A stretch of DNA of 34,271 nt, taken from contig CAMZKE010000101.1 in assembly GCA_947311115.1 (NCBI GenBank), positions 1-34,271 of the forward strand, in the 5' to 3' direction. Below are positions 9,601 to 18,821 of the stretch, piece after piece. Numbering within the stretch: the first letter of the stretch is position 1; each line of letters starts with the position of its first letter. The position numbers and the translations under genes were made by a program. The stretch comes from an uncultured Bacteroidales bacterium. Lineage in GTDB: Bacteria; Bacteroidota; Bacteroidia; Bacteroidales; JAFGXI01. Below the pieces are notes generated by a model that had not been told where the DNA came from, made no database searches, and saw only the letters and a program-made list of their open reading frames with translations.

Positions 9601-12600
9601 TGATGCAACAAATTATAATTTAACGGATTGGCAGTGGAATTTTGGTGCTGATGCAACACCAGCAACATTTTCAGGACAAACACCTCCGCAAGTTGTTTAT
9701 TCAACAAAAGGAACTAAAACCGTAAATTTAGTAGTTACTAATGAAAAAGGCTGTAACAACACTTATACAAAAGATTTTCAGATGTATCAAGCCAACGCTT
9801 CGTTTACAAATATTATCGATGCAGGTTGTGCTCCTGCCGATGTTCAATTTACAAATACATCGGAAGATATTACCAGTTGGGAATGGGATTTTGGAGACCC
9901 TTTAAGCCCTTCTCAATCTGTAGAAAACCCTTCAAACATATACATATATCCCGGAGAATATGATGTTACTCTTATTACTACATCAATAGGTGGTTGTAAA
10001 GATACAATAGTAAAATCGGCAGATGTATTAGTCGATGGCTCGTATTACGATAGTTTATCTTATGTAATAGACCAACCTTGTTTATTCTCACCTGCAAATC
10101 CGGAAGTTACTTTTACCATATATGGTTTAACCGATACTAAATATGTAGTTTTCGATTTTGGTGATGGTTCACCAGCATATAATTATACTGTTCCGGATAT
10201 TCTAAATCCTCCTGCAACATTAGATATAACTCATACATACGATCATATTGGAACTTTTTTACCAAAATTAACTCTACAAGATGACCCAACTATTGCAGGT
10301 GCTTGTGGACAGTTTATTTATACCCCATCTGTTTCTCCAATCGTAATTAGTAAAAAACCTACTGCTCAATTTTCAGATAACTCATTATTAGATGAAGTTT
10401 GCTCTGGTTCGCAAGTAGATTTTACCGATGAAAGTATAAATAACGACCCTGCATTTCCAATTAATACTTGGGCTTGGGAATTTGGCGATACAGGAAGTTC
10501 TACCTCATCTAATCAAAATCCAAGTTTTACATATACCGATGCCGATATAGGAAATGTAGATGTAAAATTAACCGTAACTAATGCAATGGGCTGTTTTGAC
10601 GATTTTACAAAGAGTTTGACAATTGTTCCGGGATTAGAAGATTTAACAGTAGCAACTAACGATACAGTATGTGCAGGAATTACAGTAACTTTAGATGCTG
10701 AACAACCTACAGGTGGCGATGGAACTTATGTTTACTTATGGAAACAATCAATAGATGGTGGTTCATCGTGGCAAGCTGCCGATGGAATAAACGACCAAGA
10801 AGACTATATTACACCATCTGTTATTCCAACTTCGCATGTAACGATTTATTATAAGAGAAAAGTAAGTTCGGCAACTTGTAATTTATACACGCCCGAATTC
10901 TCGTTAACTATAGACCCAAGTGCAATAGGTGGTACAATATTGCCAAATCCTGTTACAGAATGCTTCGGCGATAATCATAATACACTAACAGTTAACGGTT
11001 CGTTATCTCAAGTTGTAGAATGGCAATCAGATGTAAATGCAGATTTTTCTACTTATACAACTATTCCAAATACTACAACAAGTTTAACTTATGATAACCT
11101 TACAGAAACTACTTACTATCGTGTTTTAGTGGTTTCGGGTGTTTGTCCAACGGTATTTTCCGATACTGCTATTGTAAACGTAAAACCTGAAATTACCGGT
11201 AACAGAATTTCGCCAAACGACACTTTAGTATGTGCAATGCAAGACCCTGGCGTTATTTCAGCAACAGCACCCCAAGGTGGAACAGGTAGTTTTACTTACC
11301 AATGGCAACAATCTGCCGATAATATTAATTTTGTTGATATTGTAGGTGAAACAAACGAAACATACAGCCCTGGTGGATTAATGGAAACACTCTATTATCG
11401 TAGAGCAGTTACTTCCGATGGTGCTTGTACTGTTTTTTCAGATACATCTGCCATTAATGTAATACCTCAACCCGATACTACTTTAAATGTTTCAGACCCA
11501 TTTGTTTGTGCAGAGGATTATTCATCTACACCAAATACAAATATTGTAATTTCTAATTCAGAAATTGATGTAGAATATCAAGCATTTTTAGTATCTGACG
11601 ATAGTCCGCAAAGTGGATTAATTGCCGGTACAGGTAGCGATATAGATATTTCAGTTGTAACACCAATTACTACAACCGATTATTATATTGTAGCCAGACC
11701 TACAACACCAAACGATGCCGGAGATTATTGTCCGGTAGTATTAGCCGACCATTCTACAATAACTATTGTTCCTATTCCTAGCGATGCTTTGGCTGTTTCT
11801 GACCCAACAATTTGCGAAGGTCAAGATGCAGTTATTACAGTTTCTGCAAGTGAAATTGATGTTAAATACGAATTAAAGTTAGCAGGAACTATTATTGCAA
11901 GTGCCCAAGGCGATGGAAACGATATTGATTTTGTGGTATCTCCCGGACCTTCAAACACAACAACTTACGAAGTTTGGGCAACATCATCATTAAATGCCGG
12001 GGCTTGTAGTCCGGTATTGATGGTTGACCCTGCTATTATTACTGTTATTCCGTTACCGGATAATAGTTTAACCGTATCTGACCCTCAAGTTTGTGGCGAA
12101 GATGTTAATTTTAATATTACTGTAAGCAATACTGCCGACACGGTTGATTATATGCTTATCCCACAAGGAGGAACAGTATTAAATACTTTAACAGGAACCG
12201 GTGCAGACTTAACTTTTACAGTTCCTACGCCACCAACCGCAAGTGTTTACGAAATTTGGGCAAAACCTCATAATGTATCTGATTATGGTGTTTGCGATAG
12301 CATAAAACTTTCTGATGTAGCAAATGTAACTTATGCTCCAATACCGGATATTACCCTTTCTGTTAGTAACGATATTATTTGTAATGGTGATAATGCAGAA
12401 ATAACAATATCAGTAAGCGAAAATAATGTTGAATATACATTAACGCCAAGTGGAAATACTGTATTAGGTAATGGTGCCGATGTTAGTTTCCCTTTGGTTT
12501 CGCCTGCAGTTACAACAACTTATACTATAACTGCAAAATCAACAATTATATCTTCATGTTCTGATGTTACTTTAACGAATAATTCAACGGTAACAGTAAT

Positions 12601-15600
12601 ACCTACACCTATAAATTTAACAATTACAACTAGTCCCGACCCTGCAAATATTTGTAGTGGCGACAATTTTACTATTACTGTAGAAAATACAGAAAATAAT
12701 GTTAAGTACATTCTTAAAGCAGGTTCAACTGCAACAGGAGATGAATTTATTGGTGATGGAACAAATCAAACTTTTACTGTTAATCCAATTTCCGACACAA
12801 CATATTCTGTTTGGGCTATTCCTACAGATTTAGATGCTGATGGAAACGAATGTTCTTCTGTGCAAATAGGAGCAGATATTCCTGTATATGTTGATGGACC
12901 TATAACAATAGATATTCAACCAATAGACGCACAGGTTTGCTCCGGTGCTACGGCTATTTTGGGTGTAACTGCAAGCAATGCCAGTGGCGACCCAATTACG
13001 TATCAATGGCAAGAGGATAGTGGTTCTGGTTTTGTAGATATGCCCGGCGAAACAAGTGCAACTGTATCTGTTGCATCTCCAAACTCTAGTTCGTTTAGAG
13101 TAATTGTAGGTTCTACTTATTGTAATTCTGTTACTTCAAATTCAGTTACAGTCAATTCTTCATCAACACCAGTTACCGACCAACTTACGCTAACAATAGA
13201 TGATGTTTGTTTAGGGAATGATGTGCAAGTTGCTTATCAATCAAATTTATCAACCAATGAGTATTATCGAATATATTTCAATATTACAGGAACAAATCCT
13301 ATTGCTGATACTTCGGTAGTAACATTATTAACTAATGGAAGTGGAACATTTTATATGCCTGCTGATAGTTTCACAAATGTTGGAGCAAATGCATTAATTA
13401 TAACTGCTATTGATTATGCTTATGGTCAAGGCTGCGAAAGTTCCGGCTTAGCAGTAACCGATTTATTTACAATAGAAGCATTACCTGATACAATAAATTT
13501 AGGCTTAAGTTCAAATAATATTTGTTTAGGTTCCGATGCAGAAATAAATCTTAGTGGAAATCTATCAGATGGAGTTTATAATATTGTTTACGACTTGTTA
13601 GGAGCAAATAACACTACAGCTTCTACAGGGCAAATTTCAATATCTTCCGGAGTAGGAACTTTTAATGTGCCAAATTCGGAACTTATAAACGCAGGAACAA
13701 CTCAATTTGTTTTAACTCAAATAAGCAATACTTGGGGATTAAATTGTCCTATTTCTGCTTTAACATATCAAACTCAGTTTGATGTAGAGCCTATGCCCGA
13801 TGTAACTAATTTGGCTGTAAGTATTCCAAATATTTGTACCGGAGATTCTGCTATTGCAAATATTACCGGTAATTTAATCGATGGCGATTATCAAATACTA
13901 TATAATTTATCAGGAGCTAATGCATCGTCAAATATAGTAAATGTTACTTTGGCTAACGGCGACGGAACAGCAAGTTTTGTAATTCCGGAAACACAAGTAC
14001 AGTATGCAGGTACAACTCAGTTCGAACTTACAGATATAAGTTTTGTAAACGGACAGGCTTGTGCAGTATCAGGTTTATCGGTTCAAACCGATTTCGATGT
14101 AGAGCAAACTCCATATATTAACGGAATGGCAATATACGCTCCAAATATTTGTGAAGAAGAAAATGCAATAGTTTACTTTACAAGTAATTTGCCCGATGGC
14201 AATTATTTGGTTCACTATAAAGTTGTAGGCGATGTGCCAACTTACGAACAAGATATTACGCTTAGTTTAAACTCAGGTAATGGTAATTCAAGTTTTACTA
14301 TCGATGCGGCTAATTTACCTGTTTCAGGTTTTAATACCATAAGTTTAACTTCAATAGAAAATACATTTGGCAACCAATGTCAAGTGCCATTAAGTGTAAA
14401 TTGTCCTTTAACAATAGAACCATTGCCTGATACAACAATGTTTGCAATGCAAGTAGATACCATTTGTCCAAATACCGATGCTCGTGTATATATTACAGGA
14501 AATATGATTGATGGACATTATTTATTATCTTACGATTTATCTGGAGCAAATTCGGCAACAGGAATTCCTGTTTATGTTCATTTTGTAAATGGCGATGGAA
14601 CAGCAGAGTTTAGTATACCGGGAACGGAATTAGCAAACGAAGGTTTAACTACTATCACACTTAAAACTGCAAATTTCTTTACCGGACAGCAATGCGGTAT
14701 CAATAATATTAATATAGATGCCAATTTTATGGTTGAAAGCATACCTGATATCAATACTTTAACTCTAAATTCAAATAATATTTGTGTTGGAAATTCTAAT
14801 ACTATAGATATTATAAGTACACTTGCCGATGGCGATTATGTTATTACCTATAATGTAGAAAATTCTAATTATCATACAGGTTTAATCGACACTATAAATA
14901 TCGTATCAGGAGCATCTAATTTTGTTGTTGATGCTATTAATTTAGATGTAGAAGGACCAACAACGGTAGTTTTAACCGATATTATTTCGGCAACAGGACA
15001 GCAATGCGATGCCCCAATAACTACTGCTATAAGTACAAGTTTCGATGTTGAACCGCTTCCTTTAATTCAAGGTGCTAATTTTATTGCCTTAGATGCTTGT
15101 CAAGGAGATGATGTTGAAGTGTACGGAACATCTAATTTAATTGATGGGGAGTATATGATTTACTATCATATCACAGGTGTAAACACATGGCCAAGCGATA
15201 GTGCTATTATTGATATTATTACCGGAGACGGTAATGTTCAATATACTATTCCGGCAGCAAGTGTGCCAAACTTTGGAGCATCTACAATTTGGATTGATGG
15301 CATACGTTTTAACTCAGGAGAGAGTTGTTATATTGCCGATAATTACCAATCTAACTTTACTATTGCAAAAGTTCCGGAAGTTACTAACCTTGTGGCTGTT
15401 GCCGATACCGTTTGTTTAGGCTCGTATATTACAGTAGATTTAATATCGAATTTAGACGATGGAACTTATATATTTACAACAGATATTACAGGAGTAAATC
15501 CTAATGCAAATGTGGAATTTGAAGCAGATATAGCAGCAGGGACAGGTCAATTTATAATTCCTGAAAATCTATTGTTAAATGTAGGCGATAATATTATTAC

Positions 15601-16909
15601 TATAAAGAATATTAAAAATAAAGATGGTGCGCAATGTGCTTCTAATGTGTATAATACATTTAGTAATTTTAAAATAGAAGATATTCCACACATTAATAAT
15701 TTCGATTTCGTTGTCAATAATGTTTGTTTAACATTCGATGCTCAAGTATCAATAGTTAGCGAATTAGAAGATGGAGATTATACACTAACTTACGACCTTA
15801 CAGGGTCAAATACAGCTACCGACCAAACTATAGATGTAAATATAGTTTCGGGTAATGCTACATTTAGTATCCCTACCTCGCTATTGCCAACTGTAGGAGC
15901 AACTGATTGTATTATTACAAATGTTAAAAATAAATTAGGTTTAACTTGTGATGTAGATATGTTCAAATCGGCAAGTTTTATTGTTATTCCTGATCCGGGA
16001 AGTACAAGTGTTAGTATTACAGCAGAAGATATTTGTTTAACAAACGATGCTTTGGTTGAAATAACAAGTATTTTCCCTGATGGCGATGTTGACATAACAT
16101 ACGATTTAACAGGAATTAACGATACTACTAACTTACATGCAACTGCTACATTTACAGGTGGTGCAGGAATCGGTGCATTTGTAATACCTGATACAGTTTT
16201 AAAAGTTGGTGGTGTTCAGAATATAGTAATAACAGGTATCGATTTTATAGGTGCAACTTGTTCTTCAACAGGATTAAATATAAGTACCGATTTTATAATT
16301 GAAGGAGATATTGAAATTACTCAACAACCAATTGCCGACACAAAATGTGAAGGGCAGCCTGTTAGTTTCGAAATTTCAGCTAAAAATAATGGCGGAGGAA
16401 ACTTTTATTACTTATGGTACGAGTTCGATGGTACAGATACAATAGCATTAAATAATCAAGGCGTATTCTCAGGAACTACAACATCTAAACTGTTAATTTC
16501 GGATAATACAGGTTTGGAAAACACCATGTATAAGTGTGTAATATACACCGACCATTGTCCTATAATAGTAAGTGATAGTGTTAAACTAGAAATTCTAACC
16601 GGTTCTGATTGTGGCGATGGTTTAGAAAATATTCCTGATGCAATAAGTCCAAACGGTGATGGCACTAATGATACTTGGGTTATTGATGGTATAGATAATT
16701 ATCCGGACAATCATATAAAAATATACTCTCGTTGGGGTAATCTTGTTTTTGAAACTACCGGTTACACCAATACCGGTAATAATTTTAACGGAACAGGAAA
16801 TACCGGAGCAGGTGCAGGTAAAGATGTTGCAGATGGTACTTATTTCTACTTTATAGATTTAGGTGATGGACAAAAAATAATTCAAGGATATATTGTGATA
16901 AACAGATAA
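6674..16909 (+). CDS. Giant PKD/Ig-repeat surface adhesin with type-B T9SS sorting domain
   Basis: At 3411 residues this is the dominant gene of the window. A signal peptide (MKIKIFILLLTISITSVFSQ) is followed by about 14 PKD-like domains (to about residue 1318) marked by W-x-F-G-D-G variants. About nine Ig-like or PKD-like domains follow (1320-2164), then ten copies of a separate unit of about 105 residues (2165-3213), one more Ig-like domain (to about 3310) and a type-B C-terminal domain (SPNGDGTNDTWVI, IKIYSRWGNLVFE, DGTYFYFIDLGDGQ, GYIVINR). Type-B tails are those of SprB-like gliding or adhesion proteins, exported by T9SS with SprF-type partners, as encoded two genes upstream. Nearly every domain holds one cysteine pair, pointing to disulfide-stabilised rods outside the cell. 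The ligand is unknown. It ends the module; no terminator is obvious after it. Confidence 0.93.
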   Translation: MKIKIFILLLTISITSVFSQSADFTTSLTNNENCGGTIVTFTINDTTGLTDYKWEFGNGEPDAIGTIDAGNDGTASTSYVSAGDFTVQLTVNGNISTVQQITIHALPTPDFQILNGTEEECINATADVEFQYIDNVPQYGANIVEWSWNFGDGTGAHTQTGGGDVTYTYSLYGDYTVLLDVTDANGCTSNTFKTNIVKLHSTPKADFSINKPTDCSLPITVDFTDNSVDEQSSIISYEWTFTDITSGVDIGSSTEQNPSFTFVNEGDYYATLKVTTNAGCTDEMTQTLNFKANTTSFTPNTEQHICAGHSVSFTNTSVDGNGTPTSFYWDFGDGETSTDENPTHTYNSAAGSPYTVTLQVTFSNGCIGTSVATDLVQITSIDGLAITVDKNQSCMNYTVNATAGTGAILYQWDFEYNDTTPSFDKSGISNQASYNYTDEGTYRIFLRATNTNGCFADTIYDSISVEYPKADFIVTNGQYGCMLVSADFDASSSSNQYPIGQNAITDYAWDFQNNNVIDQTGSSATVSHFYSQYGSFDVKLIITTETGCSDTIVKTNSVERGLPPVADFTFNQSDLCINTPVHFTNTSHPNILFPTAQIDSIIWNFGDGTIITGNPLIDPSLNTPTHIYTDDTQDDAIPYTVTLTVFNYGCNSATHTEQLDIDYPVARFTPSQVADCTGGGEIISLDAYNGDLLSEGVDEFRWDFGDGTFYPGPTANEYQTGNDPTTNIVYSSVGHYPITLYVKNSNSNCSDSETHEIIVEQGYVNFATTDTIICRDVDEVHFTNLSVSSEPGIEYTWDFGADANPATYTGSTPPAVTYSTNGEKTITLTSNDPNTSCGNVKTKTNYISVRGPQADFDWTSQNADDNIACLSPGEDISFTSTSSTHPNANTNISFEWVFGLGANPSTATRTNENPIDVSYSSVGKKTITLKVTDNLGCIDEYTHQDAITVPDVKSDFIIDANVYCTTHDITFTDNSDDATNYNLTDWQWNFGADATPATFSGQTPPQVVYSTKGTKTVNLVVTNEKGCNNTYTKDFQMYQANASFTNIIDAGCAPADVQFTNTSEDITSWEWDFGDPLSPSQSVENPSNIYIYPGEYDVTLITTSIGGCKDTIVKSADVLVDGSYYDSLSYVIDQPCLFSPANPEVTFTIYGLTDTKYVVFDFGDGSPAYNYTVPDILNPPATLDITHTYDHIGTFLPKLTLQDDPTIAGACGQFIYTPSVSPIVISKKPTAQFSDNSLLDEVCSGSQVDFTDESINNDPAFPINTWAWEFGDTGSSTSSNQNPSFTYTDADIGNVDVKLTVTNAMGCFDDFTKSLTIVPGLEDLTVATNDTVCAGITVTLDAEQPTGGDGTYVYLWKQSIDGGSSWQAADGINDQEDYITPSVIPTSHVTIYYKRKVSSATCNLYTPEFSLTIDPSAIGGTILPNPVTECFGDNHNTLTVNGSLSQVVEWQSDVNADFSTYTTIPNTTTSLTYDNLTETTYYRVLVVSGVCPTVFSDTAIVNVKPEITGNRISPNDTLVCAMQDPGVISATAPQGGTGSFTYQWQQSADNINFVDIVGETNETYSPGGLMETLYYRRAVTSDGACTVFSDTSAINVIPQPDTTLNVSDPFVCAEDYSSTPNTNIVISNSEIDVEYQAFLVSDDSPQSGLIAGTGSDIDISVVTPITTTDYYIVARPTTPNDAGDYCPVVLADHSTITIVPIPSDALAVSDPTICEGQDAVITVSASEIDVKYELKLAGTIIASAQGDGNDIDFVVSPGPSNTTTYEVWATSSLNAGACSPVLMVDPAIITVIPLPDNSLTVSDPQVCGEDVNFNITVSNTADTVDYMLIPQGGTVLNTLTGTGADLTFTVPTPPTASVYEIWAKPHNVSDYGVCDSIKLSDVANVTYAPIPDITLSVSNDIICNGDNAEITISVSENNVEYTLTPSGNTVLGNGADVSFPLVSPAVTTTYTITAKSTIISSCSDVTLTNNSTVTVIPTPINLTITTSPDPANICSGDNFTITVENTENNVKYILKAGSTATGDEFIGDGTNQTFTVNPISDTTYSVWAIPTDLDADGNECSSVQIGADIPVYVDGPITIDIQPIDAQVCSGATAILGVTASNASGDPITYQWQEDSGSGFVDMPGETSATVSVASPNSSSFRVIVGSTYCNSVTSNSVTVNSSSTPVTDQLTLTIDDVCLGNDVQVAYQSNLSTNEYYRIYFNITGTNPIADTSVVTLLTNGSGTFYMPADSFTNVGANALIITAIDYAYGQGCESSGLAVTDLFTIEALPDTINLGLSSNNICLGSDAEINLSGNLSDGVYNIVYDLLGANNTTASTGQISISSGVGTFNVPNSELINAGTTQFVLTQISNTWGLNCPISALTYQTQFDVEPMPDVTNLAVSIPNICTGDSAIANITGNLIDGDYQILYNLSGANASSNIVNVTLANGDGTASFVIPETQVQYAGTTQFELTDISFVNGQACAVSGLSVQTDFDVEQTPYINGMAIYAPNICEEENAIVYFTSNLPDGNYLVHYKVVGDVPTYEQDITLSLNSGNGNSSFTIDAANLPVSGFNTISLTSIENTFGNQCQVPLSVNCPLTIEPLPDTTMFAMQVDTICPNTDARVYITGNMIDGHYLLSYDLSGANSATGIPVYVHFVNGDGTAEFSIPGTELANEGLTTITLKTANFFTGQQCGINNINIDANFMVESIPDINTLTLNSNNICVGNSNTIDIISTLADGDYVITYNVENSNYHTGLIDTINIVSGASNFVVDAINLDVEGPTTVVLTDIISATGQQCDAPITTAISTSFDVEPLPLIQGANFIALDACQGDDVEVYGTSNLIDGEYMIYYHITGVNTWPSDSAIIDIITGDGNVQYTIPAASVPNFGASTIWIDGIRFNSGESCYIADNYQSNFTIAKVPEVTNLVAVADTVCLGSYITVDLISNLDDGTYIFTTDITGVNPNANVEFEADIAAGTGQFIIPENLLLNVGDNIITIKNIKNKDGAQCASNVYNTFSNFKIEDIPHINNFDFVVNNVCLTFDAQVSIVSELEDGDYTLTYDLTGSNTATDQTIDVNIVSGNATFSIPTSLLPTVGATDCIITNVKNKLGLTCDVDMFKSASFIVIPDPGSTSVSITAEDICLTNDALVEITSIFPDGDVDITYDLTGINDTTNLHATATFTGGAGIGAFVIPDTVLKVGGVQNIVITGIDFIGATCSSTGLNISTDFIIEGDIEITQQPIADTKCEGQPVSFEISAKNNGGGNFYYLWYEFDGTDTIALNNQGVFSGTTTSKLLISDNTGLENTMYKCVIYTDHCPIIVSDSVKLEILTGSDCGDGLENIPDAISPNGDGTNDTWVIDGIDNYPDNHIKIYSRWGNLVFETTGYTNTGNNFNGTGNTGAGAGKDVADGTYFYFIDLGDGQKIIQGYIVINR
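13168..16309 (+). repeat. Ten tandem adhesin units of about 105 codons
   Basis: Within the giant adhesin, ten consecutive units start at about 13168, 13481, 13793, 14108, 14420, 14741, 15056, 15372, 15684 and 15989. Each begins with a PxxxxL-like strand and a first cysteine (for example NNICLG, PNICTG, DTVCLG). Each then has an x-DG-x-Y turn followed by Y-x-x-x-G-x-N, and ends with a second cysteine after an aromatic/Gly-Q stretch (GLNCP, GQACA, GQQCG, GAQCA). Both cysteines are present in all ten. The copies have diverged strongly in DNA sequence, so this is an old expansion rather than a recent slippage array. Confidence 0.85.
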
Positions 16910-16957
16910 TTAACATTAACTTAATATTGAAGTATGTAAATACCTAAATATTAAATG

Positions 16958-16965
16958 TAGCTTTG
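16958..16965 (+). promoter_or_regulatory. Promoter box of the seven-gene envelope operon
   Basis: TAGCTTTG matches the -7 consensus TAnnTTTG exactly and lies 22 bp before the ATG of the DUF481 gene, in the only sizeable gap (78 bp) ahead of seven closely packed genes. A TTG at 16927-16929 is 28 bp upstream, longer than the usual spacing of about 19-21, so the -33 element is weak or absent. Confidence 0.55.
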
Positions 16966-16987
16966 TAATATCAATTAATTTAATAGT

Positions 16988-17998
16988 ATGAAAAAAATAA
17001 TTTTTAGTTTCTTAATTATGTATATGGGTTTAAATATAGTAAAAGCCCAAGATACTTTAGTATCAACAAATAACACTTTAATATTTGGCGAAATTAAAGA
17101 TATGGATAAAGGGGTAATTACAATTGAAACCGATTTTAGTGATAGCGACTTTAAAATTTCGTGGTTAAAAGTAAAAGAGATTAAATCGCAAAGAAGTTAT
17201 AGGTTTATAACAAGTGATGGATCTCATTATTTTGGTACCATTACTACGCAAGGCGATAAATTAGTTATAAATGATGAAAAAGAAGGAAATATTGAAATAA
17301 CTAAAGAGCAATTAGTTTATATTAAACAAGTTGATAAAGGAAAATTTCTTGATGTATTAAACTTGTCAATGGATATTGGTTATTCTTTTACAAATGCTAA
17401 AAATCTTGAACAAATAAACGGAGAAATTAATGCCGATTACTATACAACATATTGGGGAGTAAAAGGATATTTTAACACAGTACGAAGCAATCAAACTGAT
17501 GCATCGGCAATTATTAGAAATAATGGAGGTTTTGGTGTAAAAGGATTTGCTAAATATGGTATTTACGCATCGTTAGATGCCGATTTTTTTAGCAATACAG
17601 AACAAAAAATGGAGTTAAGAAGTAATTACAGTGCTTCGGTAGGTAAATATTTTATACGAACAAACCGAATATATTTTAATTCATCTGTCGGTGTTGCATA
17701 TTTAATTGAAAACTACAGTGATACATTGCCCGATAATAAAAACTACGAGGGTAAAATTAGTATTGAATACAATATGTTTGATATTGGAGATTTAAACTTG
17801 TTTTCTAAAGTTGATTTATTTCCAAGTATAACAGAAAAAGGTAGATTAAGAACACTTTTTACATTTAATGTAAAATATGATTTGCCACGAGATTTTTATA
17901 TTAAAGCAGGGCTAAATTATAACTACGATACCAAACCTGCAGCAGGTATAGACCCTAACGATTATGTTTACACATTTGGTATTGGATGGGAATTATAA
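16988..17998 (+). CDS. DUF481-family outer-membrane protein
   Basis: This 336-residue protein has a signal peptide ending near VKAQ. An N-terminal beta-rich region of about 110 residues contains two similar copies of a short motif (FGEIKDMDKGVITIE and YFGTITTQGDKLVI). The rest is a beta-barrel region ending in aromatic-rich strands (VYTFGIGWEL). The C-terminal two thirds resemble DUF481 (YdiY-like) barrels, outer-membrane proteins without an established substrate. It is the first gene of the seven-gene run, with 28 bp to the next, behind a consensus -7 box. It would supply an outer-membrane component; pore or receptor function cannot be told from sequence. Confidence 0.72.
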   Translation: MKKIIFSFLIMYMGLNIVKAQDTLVSTNNTLIFGEIKDMDKGVITIETDFSDSDFKISWLKVKEIKSQRSYRFITSDGSHYFGTITTQGDKLVINDEKEGNIEITKEQLVYIKQVDKGKFLDVLNLSMDIGYSFTNAKNLEQINGEINADYYTTYWGVKGYFNTVRSNQTDASAIIRNNGGFGVKGFAKYGIYASLDADFFSNTEQKMELRSNYSASVGKYFIRTNRIYFNSSVGVAYLIENYSDTLPDNKNYEGKISIEYNMFDIGDLNLFSKVDLFPSITEKGRLRTLFTFNVKYDLPRDFYIKAGLNYNYDTKPAAGIDPNDYVYTFGIGWEL

Positions 17999-18026
17999 CT
18001 TATAATAATTAATACAATAACTAAAA

Positions 18027-18821
18027 ATGAAGAAATTAGCAGTCTTGTCAATAATTTTGACAATAATTATTAGCAGTGTTTTTGCACAAACAACTATTAA
18101 ACAAATTAAAGACAGAGGGTATCTTTTAGTAGGAACCTCTGGAAATCAACTACCATATACCTATAAACAAGAAGATGGTACTTTTGTTGGAGTTGATATA
18201 GAACTTGCTAAAGAATTAGCAAAAGAGATGGGTGTTGAAGCAAAATTTGTACAAATAGAAATACCATATTTAATTGATTCTTTAAAAGCCGGTAATATAG
18301 ATGTAATACTTTCAGGTTTTTCAATAACAAGCGAAAGAAATTTAGAAGTAATGTTTACAGATTATTACTTTGAAACAGGCAAAGCAATTTTTTCAAATAA
18401 TTCTCATTTACTGTCAGGGAAAACAAAAAATATAAATAAAAGCGATGTAAAATTATTAGCTTTAAAAAACTCATCAAGTATAGATTTTATTAAAAAACAT
18501 TATCCTAATGCAACAATTGTTGAAGGTACAGGTAAAGATGATTGTGTAGAAAAATTAAAGACAAATCAAGCCGATGCTTTTATTGGAGATATAGAAATCT
18601 GCGATTATTATGCGTATGATGGAAGATTTAAAAACTTTGACAGAAAAATACTTGAAGAAACACAGAGTAGCGATCACGAATTTATTGCTATTGCCGTTTC
18701 ACCAAACGATATATTATTTTTCAACTTTGTAAATAACTTTATTAAAGAACAAAAAAGTAAAAATGGTGATAATGATAATGAAATAGAGCAGAATTGGGAA
18801 AGATATTACGATTATGAATAA
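18027..18821 (+). CDS. Family-3 periplasmic solute-binding protein, orphan
   Basis: This 264-residue exported protein (signal peptide ending SSVFAQ, no lipobox) has the SBP_bac_3 fold of polar amino-acid binding proteins: a GYLLVGTSGNQLPYTY first strand, a GTFVGVDIELAKELAKEMG segment and an LKAGNIDVILSGFSITSERN segment that usually contacts the ligand. No ABC permease or ATPase gene is nearby. Its last 8 bases overlap the start of a peptidoglycan-hydrolase-type gene, so translation is probably coupled. MltF combines exactly this type of binding domain with a lytic transglycosylase in one chain, so a sensing or targeting role in wall hydrolysis is as likely as nutrient uptake. Ligand unknown. 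Confidence 0.85.
   Translation: MKKLAVLSIILTIIISSVFAQTTIKQIKDRGYLLVGTSGNQLPYTYKQEDGTFVGVDIELAKELAKEMGVEAKFVQIEIPYLIDSLKAGNIDVILSGFSITSERNLEVMFTDYYFETGKAIFSNNSHLLSGKTKNINKSDVKLLALKNSSSIDFIKKHYPNATIVEGTGKDDCVEKLKTNQADAFIGDIEICDYYAYDGRFKNFDRKILEETQSSDHEFIAIAVSPNDILFFNFVNNFIKEQKSKNGDNDNEIEQNWERYYDYE

Noticed and set aside
15790-16095. A 101-codon minus-strand frame inside the adhesin repeats
   Set aside because: It is antisense to the ten-copy domain array; its regularity reflects the codon pattern of the opposite strand.
13168-16309. Adhesin repeats as a possible CRISPR-like or nucleotide-level tandem array
   Set aside because: The repeats are at protein level only, about 315 bp each and highly diverged in DNA; no short spaced identical repeats exist in the window.
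18027-18821. Solute-binding protein as part of an ABC amino-acid importer
   Set aside because: No permease or ATPase gene lies in the surrounding operon, so an importer is not supported by the window.
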